Shown here: positions 43,701 through 54,283 of the stretch, in pieces
Layout of the letters: each line of letters opens with the position of its first letter
Position numbering within the stretch: the stretch's first letter is position 1
From: Amoebophrya sp. A120
Lineage: Eukaryota > Sar > Dinophyceae > Syndiniales > Amoebophryaceae
Assembly: GCA_905178155.1 (NCBI GenBank)
Contig: CAJINV010000001.1
Span: 1,474,225 to 1,538,224, forward strand
Length of the DNA stretch: 64,000 bases
Direction of reading: 5' to 3'
The notes under the pieces: generated by a model
Database searches by the model: none
What the model saw: the letters and a program-made list of their open reading frames with translations, nothing else
What the model was told of the DNA's origin: nothing
Translations under genes and position numbers: made by a program

Positions 43701-45738
43701 GGATTTAATCCAGAACGACTACCTGCACCACGACTTTGACGACTATCAGATAGAGAAGCAGATTTTCGGTAGTTCTACGGCGAACAACCGCCCTTCCAAA
43801 GACGCGGACATGCGAACCTCGACCGGAAGTAGTGCTGCTGCTGCCAGGGGTCGTGCGGCTGTCTCAATTCGTGCAGCTGCAGGTGGTCCCTACAATTCGA
43901 ATCATTCCGGCAACAATTTTATCAGCGACCTGACCGCCTTTTCCTCGTCGAAGAGCAATATGGAAGAAGCGCTGGAACACAACGAGCGGATCGTGAAGCT
44001 GATCAACTACCGACTCAAGGAAAGTTTGAAACAAGGGCTGCAGAAACTAGAGGAACAGCAAGGAATATTCCGGTCTGGCGAGAATTTCTGGCCCGCAGAA
44101 AAATCGCCGTCCTCTGCATCATCTAGAGGGATAACGGGTTCTTGTTCGGGCGGTGGAAATCATGCTGCGTCTTTATCTAAGAGGAAACTGACCCTGTGTG
44201 AGCAACTGGAGCAAAACGCGGATTTTCTCGACGTGGCCTGCTGCGGAATTTTGGAAAAGGGCGCGACGCAAGCAAACATCGCTGCCGACGCGATCGCGCA
44301 CGCGGTGTTCGCTGACGACGCAGTTCATGTGAATGGTGCTGGGACAACAACTACAGCAGCGCAACAAGTAGGACCTTCCGGCGACAACTACAGCGTGATA
44401 AGTCGGGAAGAGGGCGAGAGCCACCCAGGTTCGTCCATTTCCGAGCAGCAGTTGCTAGATGCGGACAACGGAGATGATTGTTCTTCACAGCAATTATTTT
44501 CCTTGCAGCAAGCGACAAAGAGCAGTGCGGTGTTTCTGCAGCGAGGGCGACAAGAAGGAGAACCCGCTGATCATGCACCTCCTATGCAAATTCGCAGACA
44601 AAATGAGATCAAAGCACCCCACCGAAGACATCACCAGAAATCCCCCTACCACAAGACCCCGGAACTGCGCACCGTCGCGATCCGGACCTGGTTGATCCAG
44701 AGGTTTCAGCAGCTCTTCTTCCTCAGCTCGCCCCGGCAGCACGACGGTGTAAACGCGTTTGACGTCTCCGGGTGCCTGTTTTTCCCCTACGAGAAGGCGT
44801 TCGTGAAGAAAACGTGGAGCAACACCTTGCAGCAGGTCTGGATGGAAGTGAACCGCATGGCCCAGAACCAGAAAAACGCGCCTTTTGAATTTGGGAAGGT
44901 GGACGGAGTGAGCTTGGATAGGACCATAACCCAGTTGACGAGAATATTCAACCAGAAATCCGTGCACGATCTGTTCGACGAGGAGATGGGTTGTAGGGAT
45001 GATGAACTCCGGGGGTCTTTGTCAACATCTCCAGCGTTCGGGCTACCAGCGGATTTGCGTCAGTATCTCTTATCACGCGCCGGCGGCGGCCACCAGCACC
45101 CAGGTGGTGCGCACCAGCAACTGCATAGGAACCAGATCGGGAATTCGGGCGATTTAGCTGCGTCGATGGTGCCCCCGCCAATGCAGGAGATGCGACTAGG
45201 TCTAGGATCAAGGGGTTTTGGACAAGCCCCACAACCACAACCGGGCAACCGGTCCGTGACAATTGGGGTGGACGTCACAACGCTGTTTCAAGAACAAAAC
45301 CTCCTTTCTTCTGCGGCTTCGAACAAGCGACCAGCACATCAGGAACCTGCACGACCTTCGCCGACGCTGCAACATACCATACAGCATTGGGACCAGATCG
45401 ACTTTTGCGACCCGAGCAGTGCGCCGGAATCCTGGTGGAATTTCGCGATCAAGAAGATTGAGCACTGCATCTCGGAGTTCCGCGTTATCACGTTCTGCGA
45501 GGATAATTTGATCAGCGAGACCTATTGGGACCAGAAGGCCATGGCACGGAACAAATCGACCCGGAACGAGTTTCTGTTGCGATTACAAGAGCGGGAGCCG
45601 CGGACGTTCGGGCGGAGTGATATCAGTCTCCGGCCGGTGGACGCGTTGTTGCGGGCAATTGACGAGGACATGGAGTTCATGAACAATCGGCGCGCCTCGA
45701 AAAAAGCGAAAGTGGATGACGTCCTGAAGAAGCGGTGA
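37756..45738 (+). CDS. SAC3: SAC3/GANP-family mRNA export protein with FG repeats (6 exons, 2,248 aa)
   Basis: Exons: 37756-37832, 38100-38143, 38472-39982, 40197-40271, 40432-42368, 42636-45738 (6,747 nt). The SAC3/GANP domain starts near residue 372: NLCVKQYQRSAAERTYEAED, LRTFDALHMSAQFMWEYVLD, VYGFLRNRCRGIRVDYQTQQ, and later VSSFQTRDYSGFLQEYYGQA with ANYARLMVLMQLCKCFNERM. These match the K-x-F/Y-x-RSAAG, F-x-RxRxIRxD and helical PCI-like blocks of SAC3. In yeast and animals SAC3/GANP is the scaffold of the TREX-2 complex, coupling transcription to mRNA export at nuclear pores. Residues ~950-1070 contain nucleoporin-like repeats (NIFGTATSSSTNIF, SSPFGAANNPSPFGA, APFGQQQ). The first ~40 residues are Trp/Gly/Asp-rich (WGEWDEDWNGDEWDG). 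The C-terminal ~1,030 residues are Gln/Ser-rich with ordered islands that I cannot assign. Four introners and one GT-AG intron (39983-40196) interrupt it. Confidence 0.9.
37833..38094. mobile_element. Introner element, family A, reverse (262 bp)
   Basis: It starts TATCAAGTGTAAAAATGTCT and ends ACATTTTTACATTTGATA; the duplication is GACGG. Excision joins NGDEWDG to DNGEWQEDE. Confidence 0.94.
38144..38466. mobile_element. Introner element, family C, reverse (323 bp)
   Basis: It starts TATTGTGAGGAAAAATCCCC and ends GGGGATTTTTCATTTTGATA; the duplication is GTGGA. It is separated from the previous introner by a 49-bp stretch: a 44-bp exon plus the duplication. Excision joins ENNGEW to NGEVESSTP. 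Confidence 0.94.
40272..40426. mobile_element. Introner element, family E (155 bp)
   Basis: It starts TATCCACTGGAAAAGTATCG and ends TACGTTAGTTTTGCAATGCATA (right arm diverged); the duplication is CCGTT. Excision joins VQWAVSAV to SSFQTRDYSG within the SAC3 domain. Confidence 0.93.
42369..42630. mobile_element. Introner element, family A, reverse (262 bp)
   Basis: It starts TATCAAATGTAAAAATGTCT and ends ACATTTTTACAGTTGATA; the duplication is TTCGC. Excision joins LRYCLDTFA to SADTNSAAAV. Confidence 0.94.
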
Positions 45739-48503
45739 TGACTTTTGATGACCAGGACGAAAACGAACCCTTGTAGCGGCGAACAAGTAGAAAAGCGACG
45801 ACTTCAGGAAGAAAATGCGGATTACTTCACTTGTTCTGCCATCCTGACGGAGGATCATGTTGCGTTGAGTGTGTTGAGACGAGTTCACCTGCACTCGTCC
45901 CCACTGCCAGTCAGGACAATCTTCCGTTCAAGCGTCTGTGGGAGCAGCACGACCGGAACAACCACGAAGAGTTGTGACTACACGACCAACATGAAACAAG
46001 TGAGTCGGAGCCTTTTGCTTTTGCTCCCAAGTGACTTCGAGGTTGCGATAACAAAGCGACCACCCACCCAGCGAACTCGAATTCTTCGATTGTTGAAGTT
46101 TGAAAATGAAAAATAACACCAAAAGGCACAACGACGGCGGCGTTGCGATCAAGTTAGTGGAAGAAAAGCTGACACTGTTCTTCTCTTCGTACTACTACAC
46201 CCAGATCCTGATCTACCCCTGGTTCCGTTCTTTGCCTGTGCGCATGGAAAAACGTGCAGGACGAGAGGTGCGGAAAGAATCAGAAGCGCGGCACTAGGGT
46301 ACTATTCGTATTCCAGCGAAGTCGGCCTCGGCGGGTAGCATCCGGTGCAGCGCTAATTCCGCTTTTTCCCGGTGGTATTGGCATCCGGAAGAAGCGAAGA
46401 TCTAGATCTGCGCAAGCGCTGCTGCCGTGGTAGGTCCACGTGGGTTCTATTGCGGGTAAGATGCCTTTGTTCGCGGTAGACCCAACTACTCTGCAACCGT
46501 CCTCTGCGCTTTCAGAGTTGTCGCAGAAGGACGATCACCCACACAAAGTCCACTGGCCTGCAGTTGGTGCCGATCTGGATTATAGCTCCAGTGGGCAAGA
46601 CAGCGCCCGTGGCGCGGCGCCGCAGAAGAGTCAGTCTTGGTCTGCACATGCGGTGCTGGTCGTGTCGGATGTACGGCTGGCACAGTAGACGCAGTCTCTC
46701 TTCGGCCTGCCGTTGGGAAGAAGTGAATCCGTTTCAACTTCGCGAGCCTGGTGTCAACACGATTTTGACGCAACTGCCTGGTCGTGTCAATTCTGCTCGG
46801 AGCAGCGGCTCAGAAAACTGAAGTTCCTGTTTTCACCATGTGGTTCGCCAGTGTGGCCGCTGTTCTACCAAGGCCAGAACTTCTGATGCTGCGACGACCG
46901 GTGATCTTGCGATGGCCCCGGCTTGGAAGGTTCCAGGATGTCGAGAGAGGCTCTAGGAAGGGTCTTCCGCGAGGAAATTCAATTCCGTCACTCCGCCTCT
47001 CCTGCACGACTTGGACACCTCGCGTCGCCCTGCGTCTTCACCTGCGGAAGCTGGTGTTGAACTACTTCACTTTCATCATCACCCCGGACCGAAATCCAAC
47101 AGTCTGAGAACATCACGTCTTCAGAAGAGGCGCCAACAAGAACTCATTCTTCTGCGCTGCACTTGATGAAGATGATGACAGACTGACTCGAGGGACAGAA
47201 GTGCTCGTTCTACTTTTCTCTTCTCCTGAGTAGAGTAGATTCGAACGTAGAATCAAAACAGCGACCACATGTACTTGTTGTACCAGTTCTACTTCGGAGA
47301 AGACGCGGTCGTGCACCTTGTGCAGCTTCGTCCGCTCTACCTCTGCCCTTCCTCGAGGCCGCTGGTTTCACCAGACTAGCAGTCCCTCTCCTGGCTGCTT
47401 CTACCATGTGGAGTGCCACGACCTGCTACCGTGCCGGGGGCGACGAGGCTACCACGGCTTCCAAAGATCTTCTAGAATAGAAAAGCATGACCATCGTCTA
47501 GTAAACTTGTATTTTGATGAAGTTGATGTCCTTGTCGGTTCGTGAGCATTGTGCAACAAGAATCGGTTGAAAATTTGTATTCCAAGAATGAATCGCCTGC
47601 AGTATCGTATCGCTGCAGAAATGAATCGGTTGGATTTGTATGTGTTGTTTCATTTGAATATGTTATGCATGATCTGCTTCAGTAGTTTCTAAGTATGTAA
47701 AGCGCGTTGCGAAATATAGAAGTTGTACTCCGTCTGTTGATTGTGGCTTCGTGATCCCCGTTCCGCCGACCCGTCGATCCAGTAGCAGTATCAACCAAGA
47801 TCAAAGAAAATAGAAAAAGCATGCACAGACCTGGCAAAAAGAAAAAATGGTCAGCTTTCGATATGAACAAAAGCAATGACAATCCGTAAAAAAAAGAAAT
47901 GTATCATGTATGCTATGTAGATATCAAACGTCGAAAGAACTACAATGGGCGACAAGCTCAAGCCTTTTCAAGGCCTCTGTCGACGGTGGGCAGAGGTAGA
48001 CTTTGTCCCACGGTGGATGAAGAAACCTTTCCAGAAATTTGATGTTCACTGACCACGACGGAGAGGCCCCAGAAAGGAGAGTGCGTTGCCGAAAAACAAA
48101 AATTGAAAAAGCACAGAATCATCAGCTCCTTTGCTGCTCCTGCTCGCACAAGCTCAGAAAACTCAGTGCGAACGTCGAGCAAACTCAAACGAGGGAAAAG
48201 AGTTGCGTTTTCAAAAAACAGTACTTCCCTGGCATTGAGGGAAAAGGAAGTACAGTAGGCCGGACGAATCGTGCCTGTTGTATGCACGAGTTACCACGAT
48301 GAGCCTCAGAGTTGGTGTCCGAGTGAATATCGGTTTTGAATAGTTAACTAGAGAAAGGATGCAATAGTACTCATCTTACGTTTCATCTTTTGTTGCTTCT
48401 TCTAGATGACTGCACGACTGACGTGCAGCCCGGTTCTACCGTGCCTGAAGAAGATGAGCGCGATTACCTAGTAGCCGATGAAGAGAAACTAAATAAAAAC
48501 AAG
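45739..48503. other. Long gap after SAC3 with short open frames
   Basis: The first ~1.8 kb (45739-47540) have gene-like base composition and several + strand frames of 65-123 codons (for example 45745-46116 and 46784-47107), but none shows a domain and none can be joined convincingly. This may be a long 3' UTR, a decayed gene or a non-coding transcript. The rest (47540-48400) is AT-rich with nothing recognisable, ending in a possible intron acceptor (TTGCTTCTTCTAG near 48404). Confidence 0.4.
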
Positions 48504-49293
48504 ATGACAAAAGTCCCGATTCTTATCGAGAGCAAGTACAGCGGGTACGGCATCCTCTGGGCCGGGACCGGGATTGCCGTCGGCGCGATTCTTCTGCTCG
48601 TGACTTTGTCGCTCTGGTGCTACTACTCGAAGATGTACAAGGTACTCCCCGGGTGGGGCCCGATCGTCCGCTTTGATAACCAGTTGACCGAAGAAGCAAG
48701 ATACCGCCAGGAGGTCTTCAAAAGCGCCCGAGAGCAGGCGGGATTTAGCAGGGTATGAGCATTGTGTTTTAGTTTTGGTTTCGGCATGCAAGACTAGCAT
48801 AATTATGCGCTTCCCGTTCCCTGAGCTCGGTCGGCTTCGGCATCAGATACTTACTACAGCTGACGCTACTAGGTAGCTTCGCAATCGCAAGTTTCTGCCT
48901 TCGCAACATCAATCGATCAAAAAAACAGCCCGCAGAGGGCATTTGGCGGAAGCAGCCCGGTACACTAGTGGAGCACCCGGTCTACGGCGCGATCATATCC
49001 TGTGCAAAAGTATCGTACTCGTACTAATTGCTGATATGCATGACAAATCTTCGTCCTAAGGTAAAACAGCGTCACAAATTGCATTTCTCTTCTTGCCAAA
49101 ATTTGTAATGCAATTTATACTACTAGTGCGATACTTTTGCAATGCATAGATCACCATGCACGGTAACTTCAACGCCCTGAAAGAAGAACGGAGGAAAGAC
49201 CCATTCGCACCGAAAGACGAACAGCACGAGGGCAGGGAAGCTCTAATTGAAGACCCTGCGTCACTGTTTAATCATAAGCTGGTGGCTGTGTGA
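48504..49293 (+). CDS. Small membrane protein with two hydrophobic segments, unknown function (~174 aa)
   Basis: Exons: 48504-48752, 48860-48995, 49154-49293 (525 nt). The protein starts MTKVPILIESKYSGYG, followed by a strong transmembrane segment (GILWAGTGIAVGAILLLVTL) and, after a basic/acidic loop, a shorter hydrophobic stretch (LTLLGSFAIASFC). The tail is charged (MHGNFNALKEERRKDPF). I do not recognise a family. The first intron (48753-48859) has GT and AG ends and the second is a family E introner. The frame is open upstream of the chosen ATG to a possible acceptor near 48404, so an earlier exon and an acidic N-terminal extension are possible. Confidence 0.6.
48996..49148. mobile_element. 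Introner element, family E (153 bp)
   Basis: It starts TATCCTGTGCAAAAGTATCG and ends GCGATACTTTTGCAATGCATA; the duplication is GATCA. Excision joins HPVYGAIT to MHGNFNALK in the small membrane protein gene. Confidence 0.93.
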
Positions 49294-50336
49294 GGGAGGG
49301 CATTTGGTCGCAGTATACATAGTGCGTAGGCCACAGTTTCAGAATTATGATACTCAAGAGTGCTGCTCCTTTAGCTCTTGGTGTTGTTTTTTCCTGTGAA
49401 CAGCACGTGCTACTTCGCGGTGCAAAGCACAACAGCACCACTGAATCCATGGAAACGCTGTGAAGCACGTCGACATCTTATTCACATTCCGAATGTGACA
49501 TTCGGGTCTATGTCTAAGTTGTACTGACACGAAACTGTATTGCTCTGCGTTTCCACCAGAGACGGCCGCGGCCTCGGTCCGGCAAGATCAAGATCATAGT
49601 TGTTCTACCTAGTACCAAATCTTGAAGGTCAAGATTTCGAAGCTTTTGCGACTGTGTGCAAAGCTGCGGGTCAGATACTGTGCTGTGTGAGTGTGTGGTG
49701 ATGGTGATGAAGTTGACACGAACTGAAGTGCTGGGGTCTGCGTTCTTGCGGCGATAGATCCAAGAAACACAAACAAGATCATCTGCCGCGTTCCCGTTCC
49801 GTTGTGGTTGCCTCAGAGGTCTTACTTTATGTCTGTGATTCGGATCATGATCACGAAGATCAAGATGTTGAGCAGGAGCAAGTAGATCCGGACCCGACAG
49901 AAGATCCACGTTCAGAAGATGGACAAGATCCGCCATCTGCCCCTAGAATCATATTGCAGTTCATACTCCCTGGAGCAGGCCAGTTGTTGTATGCATGTCC
50001 TCGTGGTGCGCTGCTCCCTCGTTTGAAAATTGAAAAAGCAAAAACTCGGAGTTTCGGATACGATTTTCGATTCATTTACTGAGCATGTGCTGTCAACGAC
50101 ATCTCAGAGTCAGACCATCAACCAGAAAGAAGGAGACGCGTTTTTACATGCATTTTTCTCGGGGGAAGGACGATGACATGTTCGTCTGTTCGTTGTTTGA
50201 TGTACATGTTACCAGTAGTTAGAAAATACAATTAAAACGTGCAACGTCGGGGTCGGATAGAATTAAAGATCTTGAGACATAATCTATCAATCTATCAATT
50301 TCAATACAAGTCAAGGCGAACAAGGGACATTTCTCC
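49294..50336. other. Intergenic region, no gene recognised
   Basis: About 1 kb. A 92-codon + strand frame (49804-50082) has an Asp/Glu-rich start and no recognisable domain; I do not call it. No repeats or RNA genes were seen. Confidence 0.5.
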
Positions 50337-52960
50337 ATGAAGATGAAGCTCCACCCGGCGAATGATCCGGCATTGACGCAATGCCTCGGTTGTGGTGGAC
50401 ATTTTCCGATAATTCCGGGACTAGGATTCTTCAAAACGTGCGAAGAGCACGCGGACGACAAATATTGTCACGAGGACACGAATTACTGCGCCGGCTGCCA
50501 GAGAAGCGGTTGCTACTTCAGCAAGAAACAGAAAAAAGACTACAATGCGGAGGACCGGCGTTGCGAGACGTGCCAAAATGAGTATTGGTTTCACAAAAAA
50601 TCCTTGCACGAGGGGGTGGAAACGCTGCGGGATACTTTGAAATCATTTCCACCTAAGAAGCGCAAAGAGGAGCAAGTCGGCCCCATCTGCCAATTCTTTG
50701 CCGACGCAGCCTCGAACTATTTTTGGAGCCAATGGAATTACGACGGGGATACGCCGCCTTCCGAAGTTTGGGCGTTGCAGAAACCGGGGAAGAGGGACAA
50801 GCTTGAGCTGATCGAAACCTTTCAAAAAGCTATCAGTGGCCAAGTGTTCGAAAATGCCGATTTGTGTGCGATGTTGAACAAGGAGCAATTTCTGGCTCGC
50901 CTCCAGGGCTGGTGCCAATTGGAGCTGGCCGTCGTTGGGTACCCGAAGGCCCCGACGAAAGCAAGTTCTCTTTTTCAGAGTAACAACCGCAAGGCCGTGA
51001 CGGATTACATTTGCGAGGTCAGTACGCCAAAAAACGAAGACGACAAGGATCGCCGGGACCGGCTGTGGAAGATTCGCAACAACCTGCTGCGCAATAAGGT
51101 CTTCGATGAAGTGTTCGACTTCAGCAACCCAAAGAAAATCATGACGCAGGAACAACTAGCGGAAGCGGTGCGGGAGAAGTTCTTGGAGAACTACCAGAAT
51201 GACGACTATTTCCCGGAGCCAAAGGGCAAGACCAAGGATTTCGCACAGACTTGGATTGCTGAGATTCTGTATCAGCTGCTCTACAGCGCCCTGGGGGTCG
51301 GCAGTAACACGCTGCGTACGGACTTGCAGCGTGAGATTCGTACCGATTCCACCCTCTTCACGGCGAAGGCGCATGAGCTGAGTGGTAAGCTCGTCATGGA
51401 TCTGGGGCTGAGCGACTCCTGTCAAAAGTACCTCTACAAATCCTTGAAGAAGTTTGCCGACCCGAGCAGCAGTCTAGCACAAGTCTTGCGGGACGAGGGT
51501 GAGAGCCTGGCAACAGCTGGTCTTATCACCGAGCTGTTGCAGAAGCACTTCTGCGCGGATTGCGAGGAGAAAAACGGCGAGATCGTGGCAAAGATCATCG
51601 AAAGCGCGGAGCTGTCCAAGCTGTTGGAGACTGCACCGGTGCCGTTGGTTTTGGACCAGGAGGAGGCCGGCCGCTTGCTGAAGAGCTACGTGGAGCAGCA
51701 GCGGGGCCCACCGGCGGGGAAGGCGACCGACCTGGTCGTTAGTGGAGATTTCCTGAAGAAGGATGTGCTCGAATTCAAGAAATCTGCTGGCACCATGGAG
51801 AAACTGGTCGAGATGATGAAGGTGAAAGGCTTCGAACCAAACCCCGAGCGCTTACGTATTCGGCCTAATGTGGTCGAGCACCCCAGCGCGTATCTGTACT
51901 TCGGCGCCCACGTGCAGAATCCCGGAAAATTGATGCTGGCATCCGTGCTGCTTCCGAACTTCACGAAGATGGTCAATCACATGATCCGGGTCGAGGCGGA
52001 CCGCGCTGGAATTGAGGCCAAGTATACGCACTTCGGAATTCTGTGGAACAACATAACGGCTCCGCATACGGACGGCAAAAATTCCGGATCGAGCCAATTG
52101 ATCGCCGGCGGGGACTTCAGCGGTGGTCGCTTTGTGAAATACAACCCGAGCGGGACCATCAAGGGCGTGGCGCCGAAAGAGATCACCTGGAAGGATGTGG
52201 AGACTGGAAGTAAGCATTTTGTGTATGTCAGTGTCTATGTTTTTCCTATAGGAATAGATCGCCTTCTTATGCCTATTTTTTTGCATGCAGTTTCATTTAT
52301 GAGGCAGAGACTCTCACTCCACTTCTGATTCGAAGTCGCAAGACGCAGGAGAGTGTTGATCTGTTGAACTGACTCCAAGGTCCACCTTGCATGAGATTGG
52401 GTTGCTTTCTTTGTGATGTGGAGACCCGAATCACATCGACAAAGCAACGCATTACATTTACAACAGAGAGCCGCACCGTCGAGAAAGGCGAAATTTATGG
52501 TGAGCCGGTAGAGGTCCGACACAGGATGATCCAAGAGAGCGGGCTGCCGCCGCACTGGACGGAAGATTTCACGGGCGAAAGGAAGCTGTGCGTGTCCTGG
52601 GTGGACAAGTGCGCGAGGATCGAGGAGGGTAGCGAGTGGGAACAGGAATTGTCGGCCCTGGAGTTCAAGAACTTTGATACAGTGCCACCCCGGGAAACAA
52701 AAGCAGACGAGGGAGATGAAGAAGGGAACGATGGCGCCGTGGTACAGAAGAAGCGCGCGACGTTGAAGCGCCGGGCCTTGGACAGCCTGAAGCCGATGAA
52801 AAAAGCCAAGGCCGCGCCGAAGCTGAAGGCAAAGGGGAAAGCGCCAGCGCAGGCGGATGCTGGTTTGTTTGAGGATGTTGGGGATGACGCTGAGAACGGG
52901 GGTGGTGGCGGCGGGGGCAATGTAGATTTATTCGACGAGGAAGACAGCGGGCTGGATTAA
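50337..52960 (+). CDS. Cys-rich (zinc-binding-like) protein with 2OG/Fe(II) dioxygenase-like domain (788 aa)
   Basis: Exons: 50337-52209 and 52467-52960, joined across a GT-AG intron (donor GTAAGC, acceptor TTTACAACAG). Residues 16-86 contain C16-x2-C19, C35/H38, C44/H45, C51-x2-C54, C59, C76-x2-C79 and H86, which looks like a multi-zinc module. A long helical middle follows that I cannot assign. Residues ~545-670 resemble a double-stranded beta-helix oxygenase: APHTDGKNSGSSQLIAGGDF gives the metal pair H577-x-D579, then FSGGRFVKYN, and PPHWTEDFTGERK gives a distal H654 followed by R663 for the 2-oxoglutarate carboxylate. That H-x-D...H...R order is the family hallmark, so an oxidative demethylase or hydroxylase role is plausible; the substrate is unknown. 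The C-terminus is Lys/Ala-rich then acidic. It is the next gene upstream of the RdRP, on the same strand, and is one of two genes here without an introner (the other, IolB-like, is partial). Confidence 0.65.
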
Positions 52961-54283
52961 AGAGCAGTTGTGAGAACAAGAGTAGATGTAGAGGCACACA
53001 AAGAAGGTCTCTCACTTCGTGATCGTGCAAGCAAAGCAACAAAGGTAGCGCATCCCCTCGTAAACAGCATCGCTGGTATTTAGTACACATTCACTTCGAT
53101 TCAGATTCTGTAGACCCTCGCAACGTAAGTCTCTTACTCCCAAAACGAACGCCGTGACCTATTCCATTAGTATAAAGAGGTGAAAAAATGAAGATATATG
53201 AAAGAAAACTAGAAAACAAAAGACGTGCAAAAGAAGTTGGCGGAATCACTGTAGTCGCTTCCGTGTTACACAGCCACAGGCTCGCTGAAAACTGCTCTGC
53301 CGGCCTTCTCTCTTTCGCCATTTAGCACCGCAGGACCTATTTTCTTGTTGTGAGGCAATTGACCTTGAATAGGTGCAGCGGCCTTGGGGTAGTTGATGAT
53401 CGTCAACGTTACTGAAACAGAATGTGCAAGAGCATGATCCTGGTACACGATCACCTCTTTCATCTGATCTCGGATCCATATCATGTTCCAGACAAGTGCA
53501 GAGGATCACTAAGGTGGATCTCAGGTTCAGCCCCTCACTTCTGTGCGCGCGACATCTGTCTAGTCACGAGGACATTCCGATCTTCATCTTCAACCGCCGT
53601 GGCCCTGATCACTACGTGGTGGATGGAAAGCGAAAGGCTCTTCGGGATCTTGTGTGCAGAGGAGTTATTTGGCTGTGTGAGTTTGAGTTTGATGTAGATG
53701 CTAGCATCAGAAGGTCCCACTGATGGTGAGGTTGCCCGAAGATCGATCTCTATGATCTTCAGGTTCGTGTGTAGTTGTCCGAGGTCTGTGACGCCGCTGT
53801 CGCTTTTAAAGAAAGCTGCTGGAGCATGTGATTCACTTTACCGGAAATAGGGTTTTCGTTTGACTGACGTTGTCGCGGTTGTAGCGCCAGATCATTTAGA
53901 TGCTCATGTTATTTCGGCACTGCTCTACACGCCGAAGATGCTACGGAGCGGAGCTTTTCAATGCTCCTCTAGTATCTTGAGGGCCCTGGGGGCCGGTTGA
54001 TTTCAAAATATTGACTTCGCAGAAACGAGTTTCATTTTTATTTAATCAGTTAGCGCCTAAAATTTATCGCTGCATTCAAATACGAGCTGACAGACTCTGA
54101 CTCGTTTCCTGGATTTTTATATGATTTGTGTTTTTGGTAAAGGAAACGAAAGCTTCTCGTGCTCTTTCTAAAGCTGCTGAAAGTAATATCGCAATCCTCC
54201 TGTTTATTTTCAAATAAGATTCTATACTATGCGACGAGTAAGTTGTGGCAGCTCTTGAAGAACCACCGCCACCTTGCTTCATC
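52961..54283. other. Intergenic region, no gene recognised
   Basis: About 1.3 kb between the dioxygenase-like gene and the RdRP. Frames of up to ~100 codons on + (53424-53723) and - are without domain. It is the likely site of the RdRP promoter and 5' UTR. No repeats were noted. Confidence 0.5.

Noticed and set aside
50337-52960. Labelling the dioxygenase-like gene a retrotransposon protein
   Set aside because: Similar oxygenase-like segments can occur in dinoflagellate element polyproteins, but there is no reverse transcriptase, integrase or long terminal repeat here.
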